Shown here piece by piece: positions 34,582 to 42,878 of a DNA stretch of 64,000 nt. Position 1 is the stretch's first letter; each line of letters begins with the position of its first letter. A program made the position numbers and the translations under genes. The DNA is from Guptibacillus hwajinpoensis (GTDB taxonomy: Bacteria > Bacillota > Bacilli > Bacillales > Guptibacillaceae), in contig NZ_SWFM01000002.1 of the NCBI RefSeq assembly GCF_005144865.1, forward strand, positions 620,001-684,000, in the 5' to 3' direction. Under the pieces are notes generated by a model, which was not told the DNA's origin, did no database searches, and worked only from the letters and a program-made list of their open reading frames with translations.

Positions 34582-35733
34582 TTGGATATTCAAAAGCTGG
34601 ATCCAAATGAATTAGATGTCATTCTAGACAGGACAATGGAGAGTATTAACACCAGTAAGTCGAAATTGTTCGAAATTGGAGAGCATTCACATGATGAACG
34701 CCAAGAGATTAATAAGCAGCTTCAATTATTGAGAGAAGAGCTGGAAACCGTTAAGAGCCAAAGGCACGAACGTATTAAAAAGGATCAAATCGCTCGTGCA
34801 GAGCTTGTGAAGATCAGTAAGAACTTTCATGACTATGGGGAACCAGTTATCAGAAAAGCTTATGAGGAGGCTTCTAGCGCCCAAATACAGCTATCGATAA
34901 GTAGTGAGAAGGAATTTAGGTTGAAAGATCAAATTTCTGACCTCGAAAATCGTATAAGTTCTCTCCAAAACACTTCAGAAAAAGCAGAGTCGTTTATGAG
35001 TCAAATCTCGACCGTTCTTAGTTACTTGGGAGGGGAGCTCAGACTTTATGGAGAAGTGATTGAAGATGCGCGAAGAAAGCAGGAGTATGGCCTTCGAATT
35101 ATTGAGGCTCAAGAAGAAGAAAGAAAGCGACTATCGCGAGAAATCCATGATGGACCAGCTCAAGTATTAGCAAATGTTCTATTGCGTTCACAGTTAATTG
35201 AACGAATTTACGAGAAAAAGGGTAAAGATGAGGCCTTTAAGGAAATTAAGGATATGCGATCTTTAATTGAAGATGCACTGAAGGAAGTAAGGAGGCTCAT
35301 TTATGATCTCCGTCCGATGGCATTGGATGATCTGGGATTAATCCCCACTCTGTTAAAATATTTAAACAAAGTAGATGACCGTTCCGATGCAACGATTTTC
35401 TTTGATTATAATGAACGCATTCAAAGACTTCATGTTCGATTAGAAGCGGCAATATTCCGTCTTGTTCAAGAAGCGGTTCAAAATGCTTTGAAGCATGCTG
35501 AAGCAAGTGAAATAAATGTTGACCTGAGTCTTGATGGTGATAAGATTGTGGTAGCCATTGAAGATAATGGAATTGGATTTGATGTAAACGAACGGAAAGA
35601 TCAATCATTTGGGTTAATCGGGATGAAAGAACGAGTAGGATTATTAAATGGTACGATTCAGGTTCATTCAACGCCGAAAAAGGGTACATATATACTAATC
35701 AGAATCCCGATACATGAACAGGAGGGCGTGTAA
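34582..35733 (+). CDS. degS: Two-component sensor histidine kinase DegS
   Basis: A 383-aa cytoplasmic kinase with no membrane segment, as known for DegS. An N-terminal coiled-coil sensor region (about 1-180) is followed by HisKA_3 with phospho-acceptor H189 (SREIHDGPAQ), the same number as in B. subtilis. The HATPase domain shows VQEAVQNALKHA (N box), IEDNGIGFD (G1) and GLIGMKERV (G2). It phosphorylates and dephosphorylates DegU to control degradative enzymes, motility and competence. Start TTG 34582 follows GGAGGAG. Three bases separate it from degU. Confidence 0.96.
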   Translation: MDIQKLDPNELDVILDRTMESINTSKSKLFEIGEHSHDERQEINKQLQLLREELETVKSQRHERIKKDQIARAELVKISKNFHDYGEPVIRKAYEEASSAQIQLSISSEKEFRLKDQISDLENRISSLQNTSEKAESFMSQISTVLSYLGGELRLYGEVIEDARRKQEYGLRIIEAQEEERKRLSREIHDGPAQVLANVLLRSQLIERIYEKKGKDEAFKEIKDMRSLIEDALKEVRRLIYDLRPMALDDLGLIPTLLKYLNKVDDRSDATIFFDYNERIQRLHVRLEAAIFRLVQEAVQNALKHAEASEINVDLSLDGDKIVVAIEDNGIGFDVNERKDQSFGLIGMKERVGLLNGTIQVHSTPKKGTYILIRIPIHEQEGV

Positions 35734-35736
35734 ACG

Positions 35737-36441
35737 ATGTATGCAGCAAAAACCAAAACAAAAATTGTTATAATAGATGACCATCGCTTGTTTCGCGAGG
35801 GAGTCAAACGTATTTTAGATATGGAAGATGATTTTGAAGTAATCGCTGAAGGTGATGATGGCGGAGACGCTCTTCGTCTTGTCGAAGATTTCAAACCTGA
35901 TGTCGTTTTAATGGATATTAATATGCCGCACGTCAATGGAGTTGAAGCAACTAGACAGCTCATTGAACAGGTTCCAGCAACAAAGGTAATTATTTTATCT
36001 ATTCATGATGATGAAACGTATGTGACGCATGCTGTTAAAACTGGAGCAGCAGGTTATCTCCTTAAAGAAATGGATGCGAACTCTCTTGTTGAAGCTGTGA
36101 AAGTTGTAGCTTCTGGTGGAGCTTACATTCATCCTAAAGTTACGCATAACCTTGTGAATGAGTATAGACGTCTTGCAACAGAAGGTAAAAGACCTTCTAC
36201 GCAAATTGGTTACAAAGAAGTAGAATATCGTAAACCTCTTCATATTCTAACGCGAAGAGAATGTGAAGTACTTCAGCTACTAACAGATGGAAAGAGCAAC
36301 CGATCAATCGGTGAAGATCTGTTTATTAGTGAGAAGACAGTTAAAAACCATGTGTCTAATATTCTTCAAAAGATGAATGTTAACGACCGTACACAAGCTG
36401 TAGTTGAAGCAATTAAAAAAGGTTGGGTAAAGGTGCGCTGA
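35737..36441 (+). CDS. degU: Two-component response regulator DegU
   Basis: A 234-aa NarL/FixJ-type regulator. Receiver domain 9-125 with the acidic pair in [18 protein letters not shown], phospho-acceptor D60 ([10 protein letters not shown]) and the Lys of YLLKEMDA. The C-terminal LuxR-type HTH is about 165-230 ([18 protein letters not shown], then [12 protein letters not shown]). DegU~P activates secreted protease and wall genes in bacilli; the two subtilases in this window are plausible targets, by inference only. GGAGGG precedes ATG 35737. Partner of the adjacent degS. Confidence 0.97.
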   Translation: MYAAKTKTKIVIIDDHRLFREGVKRILDMEDDFEVIAEGDDGGDALRLVEDFKPDVVLMDINMPHVNGVEATRQLIEQVPATKVIILSIHDDETYVTHAVKTGAAGYLLKEMDANSLVEAVKVVASGGAYIHPKVTHNLVNEYRRLATEGKRPSTQIGYKEVEYRKPLHILTRRECEVLQLLTDGKSNRSIGEDLFISEKTVKNHVSNILQKMNVNDRTQAVVEAIKKGWVKVR

Positions 36442-36456
36442 GGCGCATCTTTTTTA
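36431..36456 (+). terminator. degSU terminator
   Basis: Eight-bp stem aggtgcgc/gcgcatct enclosing the degU stop codon, followed by TTTTTT. Confidence 0.75.
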
Positions 36457-36458
36457 TT

Positions 36459-36680
36459 GGCTTTTTCTTAAAGATTGTTGCTATAAGAGTGGGGGAATTT
36501 CCGCTCCAGGATGCTCGCTTTCCGCGGGGCGGGCGCTGAGCCTCCTCGGCACTAACGCTCCTGTGGGGTCTCATCTGTCCCGCTAGTCCCGCAGGAGTCG
36601 AGTATCCTTCCGCTACAATTAGCGAAGTTTGATTGTTAATACAAAAATTCTTTCAAAAACAACAATCTTTGAGAACGGCT
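36459..36680 (-). repeat. Intergenic hairpin repeat, copy 9 (tandem array)
   Basis: First of three head-to-tail copies in the same orientation. Arms ggatgctcg and cgagtatcc; right end acaacaatctttgagaacgg, fused to the next copy. Confidence 0.85.
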
Positions 36681-36906
36681 TTTTTCGTAAAGATTGTTGC
36701 TATAAGAGTGGGGGAATTTCCGCTCCAGGATGCTCGCTTTCCGCGGGGCGGGCGGTGAGCATCCTCGGCGCACAAAAACATTGTGCCTGTGGGGTCTCAC
36801 CTGTCCCGCTAGTCCCGCAGGAGTCGAGCATCCTTCCGCTCCAATTAGCGAAGTTTGATTGTTAATACAAAAATTCTTTCAAAAACAACAATCTTTGAGA
36901 ACGGCT
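36677..36906 (-). repeat. Intergenic hairpin repeat, copy 10 (tandem array)
   Basis: Middle copy. Its right ~55 bp is almost identical to that of copy 9. Arms ggatgctcg/cgagcatcc; the central segment differs (gcacaaaaacattgtgcc), so the two are not a simple recent duplication over their whole length. Confidence 0.85.
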
Positions 36907-37123
36907 GTTTTCGTAAAGATTGTTGCTATAAGAGTGGGGGATTTCCGCTCCAGGTGCTCGCTTTCTGCGGGGCGGGCGGTGAGCCTCCTCGTCGCTAACG
37001 CTCCTGTGGGGTCTCACCTGTCCCGCTCATCCCGCAGGAGTCGAGCACCTTCCGCTTCAATTAGCGAAGTGTGGTTCTTTATACATAACTCTTTCAAAAG
37101 CAACAATCTTTTAGAAAAGAGCT
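36903..37123 (-). repeat. Intergenic hairpin repeat, copy 11 (tandem array)
   Basis: Third copy. Arms ggtgctcg/cgagcacc, both lacking the extra pair. The right end acaatcttttagaaaagagc matches copy 1. The interval 36442-37193 holds only these three copies. Confidence 0.85.
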
Positions 37124-37193
37124 TTTTTTATTTGGAGTATAGTTCAGTATAAGGAATGCTCTTTTTGATTTTGTTAGCAGAAAAGACCACAAA

Positions 37194-37224
37194 AAAAGAA
37201 CCTCCGCTTTGGAGGTTCTTTTGA
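37194..37224 (-). terminator. Terminator of the NlpC/P60 gene
   Basis: Arms gaacctcc and ggaggttc around gcttt, flanked by A-run on the plus strand (T-run for the minus-strand gene). Confidence 0.8.
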
Positions 37225-37231
37225 ATATTAC

Positions 37232-38158
37232 TTAAGGACGCTTTGCACCAAGGTAACGTGGAGCCCAGTAAGGGTTGTCCATGTCACTGATTGTCACTCC
37301 GTAAGAAGAAGAAGAGTGAATAAATTGACCGTTTCCAAGATAAATCCCTGCGTGTGAAGGACCTGACTTGTAAGTTTCAAAGAATACTAGATCTCCTGCA
37401 GAAGGTGAAGATACGCTATCTGATGCATTCCAGATGCTTGCTACAGTACGTGGAATAGAAATTCCTGCTTTGTTGTATGCATACTGAAGGAATCCACTGC
37501 AGTCAAACCCAGATGGAGTAGTACCAGCCCACACGTATGGTACGCCAATATATTGTTTTGCAATAGAGATAACAGAAGAGTTAGAAGTTGATGCACTCTT
37601 CACTGATGAAGATGGCTTGCTTGCAGGTGCAGCACCAGAAAGTGCTCCAAATGTGTTTGGTCCAGCTACTCCATCAACACTTAAACCATTTGCACTTTGG
37701 AAGTTACGAACAGCTTGTTGAGTGATTGACCCGAAAACTCCATCAACTGAATAGTTGTAATATCCTTTTGATTTAAGTTGGCTTTGAAGGTTTGTAACTG
37801 TTTGTCCGCGATCGCCGTAGCGAACTGTTGAACTGTTTGTAGATGTATAGCTGCTAGATTTAGAAGAAGTTGATCCTGTAAGTGCGCTAACTGTTTGTGG
37901 ACCTACAACACCATCTACAGAAATTCCAGCATTACGTTGGAAATCACGTACTCCGTCTTCTGTAATTGTTCCAAAATATCCTGTTGCTTTATGGTAGTCA
38001 AAATAACCTTTATCGTCTAATACATTTTGAAGTTCAGTTACGTCAGAGTTGCTCATGCCATTGTATAGGGTACGGTCGCCTAAAGCTGCTTCACTTACGT
38101 TTGGTGCTAATAAAAGAGTACCTGCGAGTGTAGTAGTGATCACGACTTTCTTAAACAT
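37232..38158 (-). CDS. Secreted NlpC/P60 peptidoglycan endopeptidase with two PG_binding_1 domains
   Basis: Exported 308-aa D,L-endopeptidase. Signal peptide 1-25 (ends SEAA). Two peptidoglycan-binding type 1 modules, about 30-90 and 108-170 (YNGMSNSDVTELQNVL; YGDRGQTVTNLQSQL), each ending in VDGVxGPxT. After a Ser-rich linker the NlpC/P60 domain spans about 195-308, with catalytic Cys in FDCSGFLQYAY and His in SHAGIYLGNGQFIHSS. It cleaves gamma-D-Glu-diaminopimelate links in stem peptides. Monocistronic, inserted between degU and degV. Confidence 0.93.
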   Translation of the reverse strand: MFKKVVITTTLAGTLLLAPNVSEAALGDRTLYNGMSNSDVTELQNVLDDKGYFDYHKATGYFGTITEDGVRDFQRNAGISVDGVVGPQTVSALTGSTSSKSSSYTSTNSSTVRYGDRGQTVTNLQSQLKSKGYYNYSVDGVFGSITQQAVRNFQSANGLSVDGVAGPNTFGALSGAAPASKPSSSVKSASTSNSSVISIAKQYIGVPYVWAGTTPSGFDCSGFLQYAYNKAGISIPRTVASIWNASDSVSSPSAGDLVFFETYKSGPSHAGIYLGNGQFIHSSSSYGVTISDMDNPYWAPRYLGAKRP

Positions 38159-38341
38159 TATGTAATTCCCCCTGATTTATAAGTTTAAACATTAAATTTT
38201 CTCTATCAACAATTGCTAGTCTACATGATTGAGATAACAAAACGATGAATAGAACATTACAATCACGTAACAAAATAACTGCCTAATTTACTAATTGCAT
38301 CATTTTACGACATTTACATTAAAAAATGTGGGGGATAATGG

Positions 38342-38370
38342 TTGACAAATATTATCAGAAATATTAATAG
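38342..38370 (+). promoter_or_regulatory. Candidate SigA promoter of degV
   Basis: TTGACA, a 17-bp spacer and TAATAG, about 95 bp before the degV start, in the divergent region 38159-38465. The -10 is imperfect. No other feature is seen in that region. Confidence 0.4.
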
Positions 38371-38465
38371 CTCCTGTTGGCACATTTACGAAAATACTCT
38401 ATCATTAACTTGACTGAGTTTAGAATTAACATAAGCACTTAATAGATTGAAGAGAGGCGTTTTTT

Positions 38466-39314
38466 ATGAAAACAGTAGCGATCGTTACGGATAGTACCGC
38501 TTATTTATCTGACGACATGCTTTCTGAATATGACATTAGCATGATTCCACTTAATGTAGTTTTTGGAAATGAATCATTTTTAGAAGAGAAAGAAATTGGT
38601 GTGGACGATTTTTTCGAGAAAATTAGGCGTGAAAATGAGCTCCCGAAAACTTCACAACCGTCTATAGGGAGTTTCATAGAAACATACGAGAAATTAGCTA
38701 AAACACATGAAGAGATTATAACGATCACTCTTTCAAGTGGAATTAGTGGTACTTTCCAGTCGGCTTATTCTGCAGGTGGAATGGTCGAAGGTGTGGATGT
38801 TCATGTGTTTGATTCTGAGATTAGTTGTATGGTGCAGGGGTTCTATGTACTTGAAGCTGCTCGGATGGCGCAGGAGGGTTACTCAAGTGATCGTATACTA
38901 GAGCGACTTAATGAAATGAAAAACCAGGGAATGCATGCGTATTTCCTAGTACATGATTTAAGTAACCTCCATAGAGGTGGAAGATTAAATGCAGCACAGC
39001 TTGTTGTTGGGAACCTCCTACAGATTAAACCTGTTCTTACATTTGAAGATAAACAAATTGTTCCCTATGAAAAAATTAGAACGAGAAAGAAAGCCTTAAA
39101 CAAAATTCTTTCGTTGTTTGATGAATCAGCAAAGGATGGCGCACCTATTAAAGCGACTGTCATTTATGCAAATAACAAAGAAGAAGCAGTACAACTGAAA
39201 TCTGAATTAGAAGCAAAGTACTCGAACGTAGAAATCATCCTAAGCTATTTTGGGCCTGTTATTGCAACACATCTTGGTGAAGGTTCGCTCGGGCTTGGAT
39301 GGTATCGCACATGA
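38466..39314 (+). CDS. degV: DegV family fatty-acid-binding protein
   Basis: A 282-aa cytosolic protein of the DegV family. It has the start VAIVTDSTAYL, the TSQPSIGSF segment, TLSSGISGTFQSA and HRGGRLNAAQ typical of the fatty-acyl binding fold. Homologues include FakB, which presents exogenous fatty acid to the kinase FakA; which role applies here is unknown. Location after degSU and before comFA is conserved in bacilli. AGAGAGG lies upstream of ATG 38466. comFA follows 28 bp downstream. Confidence 0.93.
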   Translation: MKTVAIVTDSTAYLSDDMLSEYDISMIPLNVVFGNESFLEEKEIGVDDFFEKIRRENELPKTSQPSIGSFIETYEKLAKTHEEIITITLSSGISGTFQSAYSAGGMVEGVDVHVFDSEISCMVQGFYVLEAARMAQEGYSSDRILERLNEMKNQGMHAYFLVHDLSNLHRGGRLNAAQLVVGNLLQIKPVLTFEDKQIVPYEKIRTRKKALNKILSLFDESAKDGAPIKATVIYANNKEEAVQLKSELEAKYSNVEIILSYFGPVIATHLGEGSLGLGWYRT

Positions 39315-39342
39315 TTGCTAAATTCAGAAGGGGAGCACGCTG

Positions 39343-40827
39343 ATGAGGTTTGCTTCCCTTCAACTTAACAAACAAACCGTCCTCATACCTGAGCAACTCT
39401 CCCCATTACAAGATCCTTTATTATTTCATCCCATAAGTCACTACAAGTCGTTCCCTCTTCAACCAATAAACAAATCCTTCAAGACTGACCTTCAACTTCT
39501 CCAGGTTCTACAAGGGAAGCATCTATTAATAGATGAAATCCCTTTTCCTCTATGTGATATACATGCTCATTATCTCAACGGATTTATTCATATAGAAGCG
39601 GGCCTTCAACTTAAAGAAGGTAACCTCACGTGCATGAGATGTGGGAGCAAGCAGGCATTTTCCCACTTTTCTTGTGCACGATGCGGGGAAAAGGATTGTC
39701 GATATTGTAGAAATTGTATAGTGATGGGGAAAGTTAGTTCTTGTTCACCGCTTTATTCTGCCTCTGTTCCTTTCCAATCAAAACAACCTCCTTTCTTATT
39801 ACAATGGAAGGGAATGTTATCAAGTGGCCAACAAGAAGCTTCTCGTGCTGTGACTCATGCAATTAAAAAAAATGAGGAGCTACTAGTATGGGCAGTATGC
39901 GGAAGTGGAAAAACGGAAGTGTTGTTTCACGGATTAGAAGAAGCTCTTTCTCAAAATAAAACCATCTGTATTGCGACGCCAAGAACAGATGTTGTTCTTG
40001 AGTTGTTTCCACGCTTGAAAAAAGCATTTCCTTCTATTAATCTATCAGCTCTTTACGGTGGAAGTTCAAAAGACACTACACAATTTGTCATTTCTACAAC
40101 ACATCAGCTAATCCGATATAAGAATTTTTTTGATGTCATGATTATTGATGAAGTAGATGCCTTTCCCTATAACGTTGATTCTTCTCTTCAGTATGCAGTT
40201 GAAAAATCACGAAAAAAGGAAAGTTCCCTCATCTATTTAACGGCTACTCCCTCGAAGACAATGATCCGCAATTTTCATCCCATAGTGCGTATTCCAGCAA
40301 GGTTTCACGGTTTCCCACTTCCGATTCCATCCTTAACATGGGTAGGGAATTGGAGGAAGGAAATAAAGAAAGAGCGATTACCACCTATTTTAATAAAATG
40401 GATTACACAACAAGTGGGGGATGGAAAGCCAGTATTGCTTTTTCTTCCTTCTATTAGCTTAATTGAAAAAGTAACGCCTCTCATGAACAAATACGTTCAG
40501 TGCGAGAGTGTTCATTCTGAGGATGAAGATCGTGTAAATAAAGTGATTCGGTTTCGCAACAATCAACTACCAGTCCTTCTTTCATCAACCATATTAGAAC
40601 GCGGGATAACGATTCCAAATGTCTCTGTTGCTGTAATTGGTGCTGAGGATGATGTGTTTACAGAAAGTGCGCTCGTTCAAATTGCTGGAAGGGCCGGAAG
40701 AAGCAAGGATTTTCCTGATGGTTCTGTAAGATTCTTTCATTATGGAAAGACAAATGAAATGGTGTCAGCTGTACGACTTATTAAAGGAATGAATCGTGAA
40801 GCGGAGGAACGAGGATGGCTCAATTAG
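39343..40827 (+). CDS. comFA: Competence DNA-uptake helicase ComFA
   Basis: A 494-aa membrane-associated SF2 DEAD-box-like ATPase that helps pull single-stranded DNA into the cytosol during transformation. A zinc-binding cluster lies about 95-130 (CMRCGSKQ, CARCGEKDC, CRNC). Motor motifs: Walker A CGSGKTE with K190, DEVD at MIIDEVDAF, TATPSK (motif III), and motif VI QIAGRAGRS. Slightly longer than B. subtilis ComFA. GGGGAG precedes ATG 39343. The stop overlaps the comFC start by 13 bp; comFB, found between them in B. subtilis, is missing. Confidence 0.95.
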   Translation: MRFASLQLNKQTVLIPEQLSPLQDPLLFHPISHYKSFPLQPINKSFKTDLQLLQVLQGKHLLIDEIPFPLCDIHAHYLNGFIHIEAGLQLKEGNLTCMRCGSKQAFSHFSCARCGEKDCRYCRNCIVMGKVSSCSPLYSASVPFQSKQPPFLLQWKGMLSSGQQEASRAVTHAIKKNEELLVWAVCGSGKTEVLFHGLEEALSQNKTICIATPRTDVVLELFPRLKKAFPSINLSALYGGSSKDTTQFVISTTHQLIRYKNFFDVMIIDEVDAFPYNVDSSLQYAVEKSRKKESSLIYLTATPSKTMIRNFHPIVRIPARFHGFPLPIPSLTWVGNWRKEIKKERLPPILIKWITQQVGDGKPVLLFLPSISLIEKVTPLMNKYVQCESVHSEDEDRVNKVIRFRNNQLPVLLSSTILERGITIPNVSVAVIGAEDDVFTESALVQIAGRAGRSKDFPDGSVRFFHYGKTNEMVSAVRLIKGMNREAEERGWLN

Positions 40828-41537
40828 AGAGATGTGTCTGGTGTAAAAAAGATTTGAGCAGACAGCTTTCATGGCGAATCATCTTGGGATTAGCAGCACA
40901 ACGAGTCATTTGTGAAACCTGTCAGGCAAAGCTTGTTCCGATCACAGGGGAACTTTGTTTAAAATGCGGTCGTCCACTCTCCAAGTTAAAACCCGATTAT
41001 ATCCAAGATCATTATTGCTCAGATTGCATCAAGTGGCGTAATAGTGAATTTGGAAATGTGCTAGAGTCTAATAAGTCGTTTTATGAATACAATGATTTTC
41101 TAAAGGACATTCTTTCTCTGTATAAATTTCGTGGCGATGTTGAAGCGGGAAGAGTATTCTCTGCTATTTTTAAGAAAGAAATATTGAAATCCTTTGGGGA
41201 CGTTGATGGGGTGATTCCAATCCCCTCTAGTGAAGAAAGGCTTTATGATAGGGGATTTAATCAATGTGAAGTATGGATAGAAGGAACTGAGTTTCATGAA
41301 GGTCAAATTTTGTACCGAATCAATCATGAAGAAAAACAAAGTAAGAAATCAAGAGAGAAACGGATTAATCGAAAAAAGGATATGTTTCAGCTACATCCAA
41401 AAGTAACCATTGAAGGCAAGACATTTTTACTTATTGATGATTTATATACGACCGGAACAACACTTCATTATGCCGCAAAAACGCTTAAAAATGCAGGGGC
41501 ATCCCACGTAAGTTCATTAACACTCTGCCGTAGTTAA
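40815..41537 (+). CDS. comFC: Competence protein ComFC (phosphoribosyltransferase-like)
   Basis: A 240-aa cytosolic protein with an N-terminal zinc ribbon (CVWCKKD, CETCQAK, CLKCGRPL, CSDC) and a PRTase fold whose PRPP loop reads LLIDDLYTTGTTLHYAA. It is needed for DNA transformation and interacts with ComFA; enzymatic activity is not established for the family. It overlaps comFA by 13 bp, so translation is coupled. Full length compared with B. subtilis ComFC (229-240 aa). Confidence 0.95.
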   Translation: MAQLERCVWCKKDLSRQLSWRIILGLAAQRVICETCQAKLVPITGELCLKCGRPLSKLKPDYIQDHYCSDCIKWRNSEFGNVLESNKSFYEYNDFLKDILSLYKFRGDVEAGRVFSAIFKKEILKSFGDVDGVIPIPSSEERLYDRGFNQCEVWIEGTEFHEGQILYRINHEEKQSKKSREKRINRKKDMFQLHPKVTIEGKTFLLIDDLYTTGTTLHYAAKTLKNAGASHVSSLTLCRS

Positions 41538-41541
41538 TCCC

Positions 41542-41550
41542 TTTGTCGAA
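41542..41550. promoter_or_regulatory. Spo0A-box-like site
   Basis: TTTGTCGAA just after the comFC stop and 52 bp upstream of the csp -35. Sequence match only. Confidence 0.3.
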
Positions 41551-41601
41551 ACTTTTATAAGAAAACGCCTTCATTCGAGTTAAATCAACAAAAACACCCC
41601 T

Positions 41602-41630
41602 TTGACAGTACTTTGGGCTGGGCGTATAGT
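41602..41630 (+). promoter_or_regulatory. SigA promoter of the cold-shock gene
   Basis: Consensus TTGACA, 17-bp spacer, TATAGT, about 50 bp upstream of the start codon. Confidence 0.6.
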
Positions 41631-41678
41631 GGAAGTATGGCAATGCCATGAAGATTTCTGAAGGGAATGTTGAACAAG

Positions 41679-41879
41679 ATGCAGGGAAAAGTAAAATGGT
41701 TTAACAATGAAAAAGGTTTCGGATTTATTGAGAGAGAAGACGGTGACGATGTATTTGTTCACTTTTCTGCGATCAGTGGCGAAGGATTCAAATCATTAGA
41801 AGAAGGTCAAACAGTTGAATTCGAAATCGTTGAAGGCGCTCGTGGTCCACAAGCTGCTAACGTTGAAAAAGTATCTTAA
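41679..41879 (+). CDS. Cold-shock protein (CspA/CspD family)
   Basis: A 66-aa single OB-fold RNA chaperone, the standard Bacillus Csp length. Both RNA-binding motifs are intact: KGFGFIE (RNP1) and VFVHFSAI (RNP2). It binds single-stranded RNA and keeps mRNA unfolded in the cold or at growth transitions. ATG 41679 (MQGKVKWF) matches family starts; a TTG 12 bases upstream sits too close to GAAGGG to be used. It has its own promoter and terminator and lies where B. subtilis has its flagellar filament genes. Confidence 0.95.
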   Translation: MQGKVKWFNNEKGFGFIEREDGDDVFVHFSAISGEGFKSLEEGQTVEFEIVEGARGPQAANVEKVS

Positions 41880-41898
41880 ATAAAAAATCCAATCAATG

Positions 41899-41931
41899 AA
41901 GCTTCTATCACTTGTGATAGAAGCTTTTTAT
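41899..41931 (+). terminator. Terminator of the cold-shock gene
   Basis: Perfect 12-bp stem aagcttctatca/tgatagaagctt with loop cttg, followed by TTT. Confidence 0.85.
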
Positions 41932-41969
41932 ATGCCCAAAAAAGGTAATAAAAAGTACCTATGTAAAAA

Positions 41970-41978
41970 TTTGTCGAA
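41970..41978. promoter_or_regulatory. Spo0A-box-like site
   Basis: TTTGTCGAA about 60 bp upstream of the SigB-like -35 of hpf. Sequence match only. Confidence 0.3.
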
Positions 41979-42028
41979 AAAAAGAGTGTTTTGTGAAAAA
42001 AACGTAAAAATAATTGTTATTTTTTAAA

Positions 42029-42055
42029 GTTTATAAAGGGTAACGGAATGGGTAT
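42029..42055 (+). promoter_or_regulatory. SigB-type promoter of hpf
   Basis: GTTTAT and perfect GGGTAT separated by 15 bp. SigB consensus is GTTTAA-N12-15-GGGTAT. B. subtilis hpf (yvyD) is under SigB and SigH, which agrees with this position about 40 bp before the start. Confidence 0.5.
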
Positions 42056-42095
42056 ATCGAATAATATAGTTATAGCATGGAAGGAGGAGTGCCAC

Positions 42096-42659
42096 ATGAT
42101 GAATTTTAACATCCGTGGTGAAAACATTAAGGTTACACCTGCAATGAGAGAATATACTGAGAAGAAGGTAAGTAAACTTGAAAGGTATTTCGATACTCCA
42201 CCTAACTCTGATGTTCATGTCAATATGAAGGTTTACAACGATCAGCAAATGATTGAAGTAACAATTCCAATGCCTAACCTTCTACTTCGAGCTGAAGAAG
42301 AGCATCAAGATATGTATGCAGCAATTGATTTGGTTGTAGAAAAGCTAGAGCGTCAAATTCGCAAGCATAAAACAAAAGTTAACCGCAAATTCCGTCAGGA
42401 AGGCAGCGTTAAATATATGTTCCGCGATGAACTCAACCCTACAACAACAAGCGTTGCTGAAGCTGACCTAGATGAAGACGAATTACAGGTAGTGAAAACA
42501 AAGCGCTTTACATTCAAGCCAATGGACGTAGAGGAAGCAATTCTTCAAATGGACATGCTTGGTCATAGCTTTTTCGTTTTCTCTAACGCCGTTTCTGGAA
42601 GCACAGGCGTTGTCTACCGTCGTAAAGATGGAAAATACGGATTAATTGAGCAAGACTAA
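42096..42659 (+). CDS. hpf: Long-form ribosome hibernation promoting factor
   Basis: A 187-aa protein that makes inactive 100S ribosome dimers in stationary phase. The N-terminal S30AE domain runs about 1-100 (MNFNIRGENIKVTPAMREY); the C-terminal dimerisation domain about 130-187 (TKRFTFKPMDVEEAILQM, then GHSFFVFSNA and VYRRKDGKYGLIE). ATG 42096 (or 42099) follows GGAGGAG; upstream codons are part of the promoter region. Long HPF length matches B. subtilis YvyD (189 aa). Confidence 0.97.
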   Translation: MMNFNIRGENIKVTPAMREYTEKKVSKLERYFDTPPNSDVHVNMKVYNDQQMIEVTIPMPNLLLRAEEEHQDMYAAIDLVVEKLERQIRKHKTKVNRKFRQEGSVKYMFRDELNPTTTSVAEADLDEDELQVVKTKRFTFKPMDVEEAILQMDMLGHSFFVFSNAVSGSTGVVYRRKDGKYGLIEQD

Positions 42660-42674
42660 ATAATAAATAAACTT

Positions 42675-42701
42675 GGGCAGGGGCTTTCCCCCTGCCCTTT
42701 A
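42675..42701 (+). terminator. hpf terminator
   Basis: Arms gggcaggg and ccctgccc around a short loop, followed by TTT. Confidence 0.8.
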
Positions 42702-42878
42702 AATATGCAAGTAGCAGTCTTTCTTTTCTTTCATTAATATACTTAATAAGATGGCAGCGTTTTTTACTTTCTTGTACCTCTAGCAACTAATTGTTAAAAT
42801 AACTACATAGTATAAAAAATTCTAAGTTTAGTTAGATACATGATAGCACTCTACTGACAACAAAAGAGGAGCGTTTCT

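Noticed and set aside
36459..37123. Tandem repeats as a CRISPR array
   Set aside because: Units are about 220 bp, internally palindromic, without short unique spacers, and no cas genes are present.
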